DNA of 8,377 bases from Verrucomicrobiota bacterium (GCA_003217965.1 QHNB01000002.1:1-8377), one strand, 5' to 3'. Positions 1-7,644 are shown, numbered from the stretch's first letter. Numbers and translations are program-made. Notes: generated from the letters alone by a model not told the origin.

Positions 1-1290
<1,290 letters not shown>

Positions 1291-1300
1291 AATCTGTTCC

Positions 1301-1316
1301 GGTCCCGCATGGGACC
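1301..1316 (-). other. leader hairpin just upstream of 23S 5' end
   Basis: GGTCCC-GCAT-GGGACC is a perfect 6-bp stem with a 4-nt loop, ending about 10 nt before the mature 23S 5' end. It lies in the transcribed leader of the rRNA and may assist processing or folding. No T-run follows, so it is not a terminator. Confidence 0.5.
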
Positions 1317-1350
1317 AGAGATTCTTTGATAACTGAAACTCTCCTGCAAA

Positions 1351-1377
1351 CGCGTCGACAGAGCGACGCGACTACAG
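1351..1377 (+). repeat. dispersed hairpin repeat, copy 1
   Basis: The stem CGCGTCG / CGACGCG (7 bp, perfect) encloses the loop ACAGAG and is followed by ACTACAG. It is related to the two elements at 4011-4042 and 4054-4080: the stems differ in sequence but remain paired, while the loop and the CTACAG tail are similar. It lies inside the 23S leader, between boxA and the rRNA, so it is probably transcribed with the rRNA. It resembles REP-type extragenic palindromes in size and form; no function can be read from it. Confidence 0.7.
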
Positions 1378-1428
1378 CAATTTCAGACTCAGCTCTTAAA
1401 GTTGTACTTTCTTACTACCCTGTATGTA

Positions 1429-1443
1429 GATGTCAAAGAACCA
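1429..1443 (-). promoter_or_regulatory. boxA-like rRNA antitermination site
   Basis: The minus strand reads TGGTTCTTTGACATC, close to rRNA boxA elements of other bacteria (E. coli TGCTCTTTAACAA, B. subtilis TGTTCTTTGAAAA). BoxA in nascent RNA recruits NusB-NusE (S10) and lets rRNA transcripts resist Rho. It lies about 140 nt upstream of the 23S 5' end and about 180 nt downstream of the proposed transcription start. That is where a spacer boxA would sit in a linked operon. A -35-like TTGACA overlaps it but has no matching -10. Confidence 0.6.
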
Positions 1444-1506
1444 GCATTCACGCACATTTCAGACCACAAAAAAAACTCAACCTTGTGTCCGACTCGAATG
1501 ACAGCT

Positions 1507-1624
1507 TGCCCGCTTGAGGCGGGGCTTCCGTTTATCTTGCCGGGACAAAATTGAGTTCCAATTTGAAGTCCCAAATGTACGTAGAACGAACTCCTTGATT
1601 AGAGGAGTCCCCGCTTTCAGCGGG
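1507..1624 (-). other. structured 23S leader with four hairpins
   Basis: Within the untranslated leader of the 23S transcript four inverted repeats follow one another. They are CCCGCT-TTC-AGCGGG at 1610-1624, ACTCCT/AGGAGT at 1590-1608, a two-part stem GGGAC..GTCCC with inner AAATTG/CAATTT at 1542-1572, and an imperfect GCCCGC/GCGGGGC at 1507-1526. The first two begin essentially at the proposed transcription start. None is followed by a U-tract on the minus strand, so terminators are unlikely. They may be rRNA leader processing or stabilising structures. No tRNA or open reading frame was found in 1291-1630. Confidence 0.45.
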
Positions 1625-1629
1625 ATAAA

Positions 1630-1657
1630 AAAATAATTCAATTCCGCGGTGCGTCAA
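1630..1657 (-). promoter_or_regulatory. candidate promoter of the solitary 23S gene
   Basis: The minus strand carries TTGACG (1657-1652), a 16-nt spacer, then TATTTT (1635-1630), close to the sigma70 -35/-10 consensus. Directly upstream (about 1660-1690) lies an A/T-rich stretch including TCAAAAAAGTTAATAAACA, resembling an rRNA UP element. Transcription would begin near 1623 and yield a leader of about 330 nt before 23S. This is the best promoter-like sequence between the 23S 5' end and rph. A start site has not been shown. Confidence 0.55.
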
Positions 1658-1724
1658 CCCGTGTTTATTAACTTTTTTGAGAAAATTTTCGAATGTGTAA
1701 GCAGCTGAGCATCAGCCTCATCCG

Positions 1725-2000
1725 AATATAACTAGCACGGCATCGGTTCCGTCAGTCGAAAAGCTTCACATGTTTGGTCTCAGCGCCATAACCGAATCCG
1801 TCGCGACCAGAGAGGGGTTCAACCGCATGCCAACAAAAGACAGACACAGTCGCAACAACCTGGGCGCGGGCATAAAATGAAACGCATCGGGCAGCCGGAA
1901 GAGGTGGCGCCGTTATGTTTTTTTACCATCGGATGACTCATCTTACATGACCGGCCAGGTGCTGCATCCGAGTGGCGGCACGATCGTAAACGGACAAGAT
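1725..2000 (+). pseudogene. short-chain dehydrogenase/reductase remnant (C-terminal part)
   Basis: Three pieces of an SDR C-terminal half are legible in two frames. From about 1725 to 1808 one frame reads NITSTAS and then HMFGLSAITESVAT, like the segment around the catalytic YxxxK and following helix. At 1877-1924 a second frame reads MKRIGQPEEVAPLC, the typical R-x-G-x-PEEVA block. From 1938 the first frame resumes with SSYMTGQVLHPSGGTIVNG, the typical SDR C-terminus. The second shift falls at a run of seven T (1918-1924), where six would restore frame. In-frame stops, a lost Y-x-x-x-K tyrosine and the absence of an N-terminal Rossmann half show that it is dead. It fills most of the space between the 23S promoter and rph. 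Substrate cannot be judged. Confidence 0.75.
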
Positions 2001-2109
2001 CGAATCAGGAATATAGGAAAGCAGGAAAATGAACCGAAATTCTTTTCCATATTTCACGCGTTCCTAATTCATTTCTAAATCTACGAATATCTGGGTAATC
2101 TGCGGACGA

Positions 2110-2871
2110 TTGAATCCGCCTATACAACGCAGCGACGGTCGGGCAGCCCATCAGCTTCGGCCTGTCGCATTCGAGCTGGATATTGCGCCGCATGCAAGCG
2201 GGTCCGTCCTGGTGTCGACTGGGAACACCCGCGTGATTTGCGCAGCAATGATCGAGGAGATCGTTCCGCGGTGGATGAAAGAACAGAATGTCAGCGGCGG
2301 CTGGCTGACGGCGGAGTATTCGATGTTGCCATACTCGACTCAGACACGAAAGGCGCGCGATATTTCGCGAGGCAAACTCGATGGCCGCAGCACCGAGATT
2401 CAACGTTTGATTGGCCGATCCCTCCGCGCGGTGACCGACTTGGAAAAGCTAGGCGGACGGACCTTGTGGATTGATTGCGATGTTTTGCAGGCTGATGGCG
2501 GAACGCGAACCGCGGCGATCACCGGCGCGAGCTTAGCCGTCACGATAGCATGCCGAAAGTTAGTCGATGAGAAAAAGATTGCTTCGTCTCCAGTTCAGAA
2601 GCTCTTGGCCGCGGTGAGCGCCGGAATTCTCGATGGCATAACCATCGTGGACCTCAATTACGAAGAGGACAAAGCGGTGACGGTCGATTTCAACTTAGTT
2701 GCAACGGAAGATGGCGAGCTGGTCGAGATTCAGGCCTCGGGTGAGGAAGCTGTTTTTACCCAAACACAGCTCGACCAAATGCTCGGGCTCGGCCGCGCCG
2801 CCATCGCGCAATTAATCCAGGCACAACGCGATGTGCTCGCGCGAGTGTCGGCTCCGCCGCTGGCTGGTTAA
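2110..2871 (+). CDS. rph: ribonuclease PH
   Basis: RNase PH is a phosphorolytic 3'-5' exoribonuclease that trims tRNA 3' ends in the cytoplasm as a hexameric ring. The 253-residue product is close to the family's usual 238-256. Visible motifs are the N-terminal RSDGRAAHQLRPV (residues 7-19), GSVLVSTGNTRVICAAMIEE (31-50), GGWLTAEYSMLPY (63-75) and RGKLDGRSTEIQRLIGRSLR (87-106) with the phosphate-binding Arg93. Further on come CDVLQADGGTRTAAITGA (123-140) with the second phosphate-site Arg133, and the acidic catalytic pair Asp181 and Asp187 in DLNYEEDKAVTVDFN. The start is TTG: no in-frame ATG lies upstream, and the N-terminus begins a few residues before the conserved RxDGR, as in homologues. 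The Shine-Dalgarno match is weak. It is intact, and gmd follows after about 200 bp on the same strand. Confidence 0.96.
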   Translation: MNPPIQRSDGRAAHQLRPVAFELDIAPHASGSVLVSTGNTRVICAAMIEEIVPRWMKEQNVSGGWLTAEYSMLPYSTQTRKARDISRGKLDGRSTEIQRLIGRSLRAVTDLEKLGGRTLWIDCDVLQADGGTRTAAITGASLAVTIACRKLVDEKKIASSPVQKLLAAVSAGILDGITIVDLNYEEDKAVTVDFNLVATEDGELVEIQASGEEAVFTQTQLDQMLGLGRAAIAQLIQAQRDVLARVSAPPLAG

Positions 2872-3068
2872 TTGATGGTTGGTGGAGCGCGTGTTATCCG
2901 ACGGCTGCTGGAATCCCGGTCTTTGTAATCACGGCGCTCAGTCGCGGTGTGCCTCAAAGTAACGATCGACGCCGGTGCCTTCGGTGCCGCGACCGGAGCG
3001 GGGCGTCTATAGCCCCTTCGAATTGTTTGCCCGGCAGCGCTCTGTGAGCTAAAGCGAAAGCGCCAACA
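2872..3068 (+). other. rph-gmd intergenic region with a small hairpin
   Basis: No credible gene is seen in these 197 bp; the minus-strand frame across it is the shadow of gmd. It holds a direct repeat CGGTGCC-TT-CGGTGCC near 2972 and a hairpin GGGGC-GTCTATA-GCCCC at 3000-3016. Only a mixed TTCGAATTGTTT follows the hairpin, so it is at best a poor terminator for rph. A clear promoter or ribosome-binding site for gmd was not found. Confidence 0.4.
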
Positions 3069-4008
3069 ATGAAGCGAGCCTTGATTACCGGCATCACCGG
3101 ACAGGACGGTAGTTATCTTGCGGATCTCCTGCTTGAGAAAGGTTATGAAGTGCATGGGATTATCCGCCGCGCCAGCACATTCAATACTTCCCGGATCGAT
3201 CATCTTTACGCCGATCCGCACATCAACGGCGTTAAGCTTTTCCTGCACTACGGTGATCTGGCGGACTCAGTAAACCTGGTGAAATTGCTCTACGACTTGA
3301 AGCCGGACGAGATTTATCATCTCGGCGCGCAAAGCCACGTCCGAGTCAGTTTCGATATTCCCGAATACACGGCTGATGTCACTGGTGTTGGAACGATCCG
3401 TATTCTGGAGGCAATTCGCGAAACTGGAATCCGATCTCGTTTTTACCAGGCCTCGAGCAGCGAGATGTTCGGCAAGGCGCAAGAAATTCCGCAGACCGAA
3501 CGTACGCCGTTTTGGCCGCGCAGTCCTTACGGCGTGGCAAAGGTTTTTGCCTATTGGGCGACGGTGAACTATCGCAAAAGCTATGGTCTCAATGCCTGCA
3601 ATGGCATTCTCTTCAATCACGAAAGTCCTCGCCGCGGCGAAACCTTCGTCACCCGTAAAATCATGGGGTTACGCTCCGGAGTACGTCGAAGGAATGTGGC
3701 GCATGCTCCAGCAGGACGAGGGCGATGATTTTGTCCTGGCCACGAACGAGACGCATACTGTGCGTGAGGTTTGTGAGGCGGCATTTGCTCGCGTCGATCT
3801 TGATTGGCGAGATTATATCCAGCACGACGATCGGTACGAGCGGCCCGCCGAAGTAGACTTGCTTATCGGTGACGCCTCCAAAGCGAAGAAGATTTTGGAT
3901 TGGGAGCCGAAAGTGCGATTCCATGAACTTGTCGGAATCATGGTCGATGCCGACATGGAATTACTCTCACGGGAAACACCGCGAAAACACTTGGGCAAAT
4001 TGCCGTAG
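3069..4008 (+). pseudogene. gmd: GDP-mannose 4,6-dehydratase, frame-broken by internal deletion
   Basis: Gmd converts GDP-mannose to GDP-4-keto-6-deoxymannose, the first step toward GDP-fucose, GDP-rhamnose or related envelope sugars. The first frame (3069-3662) encodes about 198 residues: the Rossmann motif GITGQDGSYLA (8-18), ASSSEMFG (128-135) with the catalytic Ser/Glu positions, SPYGVAK with Tyr154 and Lys158, then GILFNHESPRRGETFVTRKI (179-198). The second frame resumes at 3664 with WGYAPEYVEGMWRMLQQDEG and runs to the TAG at 4006-4008, including EVDLLIGDASKAKKILDWEP. In intact Gmd proteins about 25 residues (TRAVARIK...YLGNLDAKRD type) lie between RKI and WGYAPEY. Here one nucleotide remains, implying loss of about 74 nt and a frameshift. 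Both halves are otherwise well conserved, so the lesion is recent or an assembly error. No fucose synthase gene follows. Confidence 0.9.
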
Positions 4009-4010
4009 TT

Positions 4011-4042
4011 CTAGCCGCGGCGCTCCGTCGTCGCCGCGCTAG
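4011..4042 (-). repeat. dispersed hairpin repeat, copy 2 (inverted)
   Basis: The stem CGCGGCG / CGCCGCG (7 bp, perfect) with a 9-nt loop is flanked by CTAG on both sides. Read on the minus strand, the loop ends GACGGAG and the tail is GCTAG, matching the family loop ACAGAG and tail CTACAG. It begins 3 bp after the gmd stop and faces copy 3, forming an inverted pair in the convergent gap between gmd and the transpeptidase gene, an arrangement like REP/BIME elements. It may act as a two-way transcription end or RNA-stabilising structure. Confidence 0.6.
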
Positions 4043-4053
4043 CGCTAAGATCT

Positions 4054-4080
4054 CGCCTCGACAGAGTGAGGCGGCTACAG
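4054..4080 (+). repeat. dispersed hairpin repeat, copy 3
   Basis: The stem CGCCTCG / TGAGGCG encloses ACAGAG and is followed by GCTACAG. Compared with copy 1, the fourth stem position changed G to C and its partner C to G, and the innermost pair became G-T, so pairing is preserved. It ends 1 bp before the last codon block of the convergent L,D-transpeptidase gene. It lies about 12 bp from copy 2 in opposite orientation. Confidence 0.7.
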
Positions 4081-4081
4081 G

Positions 4082-4780
4082 CTAACGAATCACCATGGTC
4101 GCGGTATTCGTACTCGCCATTTGCGTCCCTGAGCTGAGCCCAGGTACCACTGTAGCCAGCGGCGCATCGACAATCGTAACCTGGGCGCCTTTGCCAACCA
4201 TATCGTAAAGCTGGATCACGTCGGCCGAGCGCATCCGCACGCATCCATAACTCGCCGGAAGTCCGATATTTCGCTCTTCCGGCGTTCCGTGAATGTAGAT
4301 GTCACGACGAAATGCGTTTGCATTTTGGAACTCACGACCGCGCAACCACAGGATGCGCGTCACGATGGGATCGCGACCGGGGGCATCAGCCTGCACAATT
4401 TCACCGGTCTGCCGACGATCTTTAAAAACGGTACCTGGCGGAACGCCCTCTCCAATTTTCTGTGCTACTTCCAATTTACCAATTGGGGTACGACAGCTCC
4501 CCAGCCAATCGCCCAGACCATACTTCGAAGTGGACACCGGATAAGTCGCCACGAGTGTGCCACGATCAAGCAGGACCAGCCGCTGATCTTTCACGCTGAC
4601 TATGACGTGATGCTGTAAGTCTTTCGGCGCGGCGCATGAGGCAAGGAAAAGCGCGGTAAAAAAACTTGTGAGGTGGATCGAGCAGTCCCTTGCTCGATAC
4701 CAAAACGAATGCGCCTGCGGCGCCTGATTCAACATCGTCCGCGGAGCGGCCGATCCACCTTTCGTGACATCAGCGTTCAT
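4082..4780 (-). CDS. L,D-transpeptidase (YkuD/ErfK family), probable lipoprotein
   Basis: L,D-transpeptidases make 3-3 peptidoglycan cross-links or attach proteins to diaminopimelate, acting outside the cytoplasmic membrane. The YkuD domain runs from about residue 57 (HHVIVSVKDQRLVLLD) to 205. The signature is IYIHGTPEERNIG (161-173) followed by SYGCVRMRSADV (178-189), giving His164 and catalytic Cys180 in the S-x-G-C-V-R form. A hydrophobic stretch LTSFFTALFLAS (37-48) leads into Cys49, a good lipobox (LASC), so the protein is probably lipid-anchored. The ATG at 4780 overlaps the tatD stop as ATGA, favouring this start; an in-frame ATG at 4735 gives a shorter signal peptide. A 90-bp palindromic element occupies residues about 8-37. 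It is the last gene of the cyclase-tatD transcript. Confidence 0.9.
   Translation of the reverse strand: MNADVTKGGSAAPRTMLNQAPQAHSFWYRARDCSIHLTSFFTALFLASCAAPKDLQHHVIVSVKDQRLVLLDRGTLVATYPVSTSKYGLGDWLGSCRTPIGKLEVAQKIGEGVPPGTVFKDRRQTGEIVQADAPGRDPIVTRILWLRGREFQNANAFRRDIYIHGTPEERNIGLPASYGCVRMRSADVIQLYDMVGKGAQVTIVDAPLATVVPGLSSGTQMASTNTATMVIR
4671..4760. repeat. 90-bp palindromic element inside transpeptidase 5' end
   Basis: Perfect 10-bp ends AGGTGGATCG (4671-4680) and CGATCCACCT (4751-4760) enclose two further hairpins: ATCGAGCA-GTCCCT-TGCTCGAT (4677-4698) and GCGCC-TGC-GGCGC (4711-4723) framed by GAAT and ATTC. The element is exactly 30 codons long, so it leaves the reading frame intact and would supply residues about 8-37 of the transpeptidase, before its lipobox. 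Its form recalls the Rickettsia palindromic elements found in frame within genes. It could also be part of the regulatory RNA if translation starts at 4735. Confidence 0.6.
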
Positions 4781-5640
4781 CGATTAAACTTAAAAAACTT
4801 TTCCGCGGTTTCGGTAGTTGTTTCAGCCAGTTCCTCCAGCGGGATCCCTCGGGCAATCGCAATAGATTCGGCCACGAGGCGAGTATATGCCGGCTCACAG
4901 CGTTTCCCGCGAAACGGCACCGGCGCGAGGTAGGGGCAATCGGTTTCCACCATGAACTTAAAAACCGGGATTTGTGCCGCCACTTCGCGCACTGCAGCTC
5001 CATTTTTGAATGTCACAATGCCGGTAAACGAAACGAGATGGTCGAGACCGAGAACATCATTCGCCTGTTCAAGCGTGCCACCAAAACAATGGAAGACACC
5101 GCGCAATTGATCCGTGTACGGCTGCATGATTTCGAGCGTATCATCCCACGCGTCACGCTGATGAATAACGACATTGAGCCCAAGCTCGACCGCGAGATCG
5201 AGTTGCTGTTGGAATAGGCTCGCTTGTTTGGATTTATACGCGCCGTCTTTGATGCTGGCGTCGATTTGCTCTTCCGTTTCACCCTGCAACGCCTTGGCGA
5301 ACACTTGTATTTTTTTATCCTTCGCCGCCGTCACGCTCGGCAAGGAATGATAATCCAAACCTGTTTCACCAATCGCGACCACGCGCGGACTCTTCGCCAG
5401 CTCGCGTAAAGGGGTGATCACGTCCTCCCCCGATTCTTCGACATACGTTGGATGAACACCAATCGCCGCGAAAACGTTTGAATTTTTCTCGGCCAAATTG
5501 ATAGCGCGCCGGCTGCTTTCGATTGATGTGCCAATCGTGATGATGCGAGTGACACCGGCCTCAGTCGCGCGTCGCAGCACGTCGTCGAAGTCCGGGACAA
5601 AATCCGGATAGTCGAGATGGGCGTGAGTTTCGACGAGCAT
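4777..5640 (-). CDS. tatD: TatD-family metal-dependent hydrolase/DNase
   Basis: TatD proteins are cytoplasmic TIM-barrel metalloenzymes with 3'-5' exonuclease/DNase activity, linked to DNA repair and quality control. The metal ligands are in place: His6 and His8 in ETHAHLD, Glu92 in GETGLDYH, His160 in VVIHQRDA, His184 in FHCFGG and Asp234 in ETDCPYLAP. The product is 287 residues, longer than the usual 255-265, because about 30 extra charged residues lie between GLDYH and the FQQQLDLA helix (residues about 99-140). The ATG at 5640 directly follows the cyclase stop codon with no spacer. The TGA stop overlaps the transpeptidase ATG, so the three genes are translationally coupled. Exact substrate is unknown; the symbol is family-level and could equally be ycfH-like. 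Confidence 0.94.
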   Translation of the reverse strand: MLVETHAHLDYPDFVPDFDDVLRRATEAGVTRIITIGTSIESSRRAINLAEKNSNVFAAIGVHPTYVEESGEDVITPLRELAKSPRVVAIGETGLDYHSLPSVTAAKDKKIQVFAKALQGETEEQIDASIKDGAYKSKQASLFQQQLDLAVELGLNVVIHQRDAWDDTLEIMQPYTDQLRGVFHCFGGTLEQANDVLGLDHLVSFTGIVTFKNGAAVREVAAQIPVFKFMVETDCPYLAPVPFRGKRCEPAYTRLVAESIAIARGIPLEELAETTTETAEKFFKFNR

Positions 5641-7509
5641 CTAGGAAGACTTGCGATCTTCGGCGCGCTCAGTTGCGCGAGTTTTTTCCAGTAATTGCGC
5701 ATAACGCGGATCGCTGCGGATAGAATCGAGGCTCGAATCGTGTTCAATCCATCGCGCCCACTCGGGTCCACCCATTGCGACTCCGCGATTCAAAAGCTCG
5801 AAGGCTTTGTCGATGTCGCCAAGCAGAGCGTAACCGCACGCGCAATTATAAAGCGTCGGCGGATTGTCCGGTTCGAGCGCTAGGGCGCGCGCCATCCATT
5901 CACGCGCGCGATCCGTTTCACCAATCTCAATAAGTGTAGTACTACCCAGCTCCGCAGCTCTGGCATCATTAGGATGCAAAATCAGATGGCGTTCGGCGAG
6001 TTTGGCGCCTTTGCGTGCAGCCTCTTTCGCGTCCTGTTCGCGGCCTAACGAGTAATACAACTGCACCAGCAAACACATGCATTGATAATCATCTGGCTTT
6101 ACCGCGGCGCCCCGTTCCATCAAGGCCGCAGCCTGTTCGAGCTTCCCTTCAAAAACGCAGGCCCGAGCGTAGAAGTAGTAGGCCTCCCATAAATTCGGAT
6201 CGAGTTTAAGGGCCTGCTCGAATTCCGCTGCCGCTTCGTCGTATCGTTTCACCGCGGCAAGCGCGGCGCCGCGCGATGCGTGTGCTTCCGCCAGATTGTT
6301 ATCGAGCCGCAATGCTTTTTCACTGGCCGCGAAAATGTTGTCGACCGGGAGACGTTCGAAGGTTTGCGTATACAGGAAACTATTCGCATCGGCGACCCCC
6401 GCATAGGCGCGGGCGAACGCTGGATCGAGCTCCACTGCCCTCTCAAATATTTCCCGCGCAGCTTTGTAACCGCTGATCGAACCGCGACGGAGAAGGTCGC
6501 GACCCTTGAGGTAGTAATTGTAAGCCTCGATATTGTCAGTCGGCGTTTGCGCGATCGATTTTTTCTCCCGCGGCAGAAGTTTGACCTTCAGCTGACCGAC
6601 AATTGCGTGGGTGATCTCGTCCTGGATGGCAAAAATATCGGTAAGATCGCGATCGAATCGGTCCGCCCAAATGTGCGTGCCGTTTGTGGTGTCGATGAGC
6701 TGGCCCGTAACGCGGACGCGCGCGGCGGCTTTGCGCACACTGCCTTCGAGGATGAAATCGGCGCCCAGCTCTCGGCCGACGCTTTGCACTTTCACGGCCT
6801 TACCTTTGTAGGTGAACGACGTGTTACGTGCGATGACCGCCAACGCCGAAATCTTCGAGAGATCGGTGATGATGTCTTCGGTGATGCCGTCGCTGAAATA
6901 TTCCTGCTCCGGATCGCCGCTCATGTTCGTGAATGGGAGGACGGCGATGGACGGTTTGTCTTTTTTCGGGGTCATCACGTTCAACGATTCCGGCTCCTCA
7001 AGCACAACATGATAGACGCGCAACAGACGCTCAATGTTCTTAAGCTGCTGGTCGCCCCGGTCCTCGAAAATTAGATCGAGCCGATTGCCCACATGCCCGC
7101 GCACCGATTCAGAAACAGCAATGCCTCCCGGCGGAGCGATACTTTCCAGACGTGCGGCGACATTGACGCCGTCACCGAAAATATCGTCGCCTTCGACAAT
7201 CACGTCGCCAATGTTGATTCCGATCCGAAATTCCAGGCGGTTGGCCGAAGACATTCCTGAACTGCGTCCGCGCATCGCCCTTTGAATTTCGACTGCGCAA
7301 GCGACGGCGTTCACCACGCTGGAAAATTCCACCAGTATGCCGTCGCCTGTCAGTTTGACGATTCGTCCCTCATGCTCGGCGATCTTACCGTCGATCAAAT
7401 CCGCTCGAACGGTTTTAACGGCCGCGAGCGTTCCAGCCTCATCAAGGCCCATCAGGCGGCTGTAGCCGACGACATCGGCGGCAAGAATAGCGGCAAGGCG
7501 TCGTTCCAT
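5641..7509 (-). CDS. class III adenylate cyclase - TolB-like - TPR fusion protein
   Basis: This 622-residue soluble protein has three parts. Residues 1-170 form a class III cyclase catalytic domain: metal Asp12 in ILAADVVGYS, Asp56 in KLTGDGILVEF, and FGDGVNVAARLE with Asn116 and Arg120. Lys52 and Asp109 sit at the purine-selecting positions, pointing to ATP and cAMP rather than GTP. Residues about 185-312 form a TolB-like domain: PSIAVLPFTNMSGDPEQEYF, then FILEGSVRKAAARVRVTGQL and THIWADRFDRDLTDIF. Residues about 325-610 are tetratricopeptide repeats, e.g. AAREIFERAVELDPAFARAYAG-like units at 350-371 and 424-445. No transmembrane segment or signal peptide is seen. Such fusions are common in soil bacteria; the signal sensed is unknown. 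It heads a tight operon with tatD and the transpeptidase. The start ATG has only a weak upstream purine stretch (GATAAG). Confidence 0.93.
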   Translation of the reverse strand: MERRLAAILAADVVGYSRLMGLDEAGTLAAVKTVRADLIDGKIAEHEGRIVKLTGDGILVEFSSVVNAVACAVEIQRAMRGRSSGMSSANRLEFRIGINIGDVIVEGDDIFGDGVNVAARLESIAPPGGIAVSESVRGHVGNRLDLIFEDRGDQQLKNIERLLRVYHVVLEEPESLNVMTPKKDKPSIAVLPFTNMSGDPEQEYFSDGITEDIITDLSKISALAVIARNTSFTYKGKAVKVQSVGRELGADFILEGSVRKAAARVRVTGQLIDTTNGTHIWADRFDRDLTDIFAIQDEITHAIVGQLKVKLLPREKKSIAQTPTDNIEAYNYYLKGRDLLRRGSISGYKAAREIFERAVELDPAFARAYAGVADANSFLYTQTFERLPVDNIFAASEKALRLDNNLAEAHASRGAALAAVKRYDEAAAEFEQALKLDPNLWEAYYFYARACVFEGKLEQAAALMERGAAVKPDDYQCMCLLVQLYYSLGREQDAKEAARKGAKLAERHLILHPNDARAAELGSTTLIEIGETDRAREWMARALALEPDNPPTLYNCACGYALLGDIDKAFELLNRGVAMGGPEWARWIEHDSSLDSIRSDPRYAQLLEKTRATERAEDRKSS

Positions 7510-7544
7510 CTTATCAATAAACAGTCATTCCAAGCCACAGTCGA

Positions 7545-7571
7545 GGCTGCGACGCAGCCGACAACGTCGGC
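7545..7571 (-). other. two overlapping hairpins upstream of the cyclase gene
   Basis: GGCTGC-GAC-GCAGCC (7545-7559) and GCCGAC-AAC-GTCGGC (7557-7571) are each perfect 6-bp stems that share three bases and so cannot both form fully. They lie about 35-60 bp upstream of the cyclase ATG in what is probably its leader. They could modulate expression, or be a decayed extragenic palindrome. No convincing -35/-10 pair was found in this gap. Confidence 0.4.
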
Positions 7572-7616
7572 GACGCAGGCTTCAATCCGGTTATGCGATG
7601 TTTAAGGTAACGCGGC

Positions 7617-7644
7617 GGGATCCTTCGACTTCGCTCGGGATGAC
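7617..7644 (-). repeat. dispersed extragenic repeat (CCCGAGCGAAGTCGAAGG type)
   Basis: The minus strand contains GTCATCCCGAGCGAAG followed by TCGAAGGATCCC. This closely matches a short repeat often seen in intergenic DNA of many unrelated bacteria in the form CATCCTGAGCGAAGTCGAAG. Identification is by recall of that pattern. It lies between the fabH stop and the cyclase leader, with short inverted ends (ATCC/GGAT). Confidence 0.5.

Noticed and set aside
1414..1439. TTGACA on the minus strand as a second promoter -35
   Set aside because: At 16-18 nt spacing there is no acceptable -10; the sequence is better explained as part of boxA.
1470..1500. Possible tRNA T-arm (ATTCGAGTC) on the minus strand in the 23S leader
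   Set aside because: The flanking bases do not give a 5-bp stem around a 7-nt loop, and no acceptor or anticodon arm can be built.
1609..1635. GC hairpin followed by an A-rich tract read as an intrinsic terminator
   Set aside because: The T-run precedes the hairpin on the minus strand and is A-rich on the plus strand, so neither direction has the stem-then-U-tract order.
1726..1755. CTGACG plus TTATAT with 18-nt spacing on the minus strand
   Set aside because: A weak promoter match inside the SDR remnant; the pair at 1630-1657 with its A/T-rich upstream stretch is much better.
2005..2403. 132-codon minus-strand open frame overlapping rph
   Set aside because: Shadow of rph, with no recognisable motif and no supporting context.
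6280..7074. 264-codon plus-strand open frame
   Set aside because: It is the antisense shadow of the cyclase/TPR gene, whose protein has clear domains; no family resemblance in this frame.
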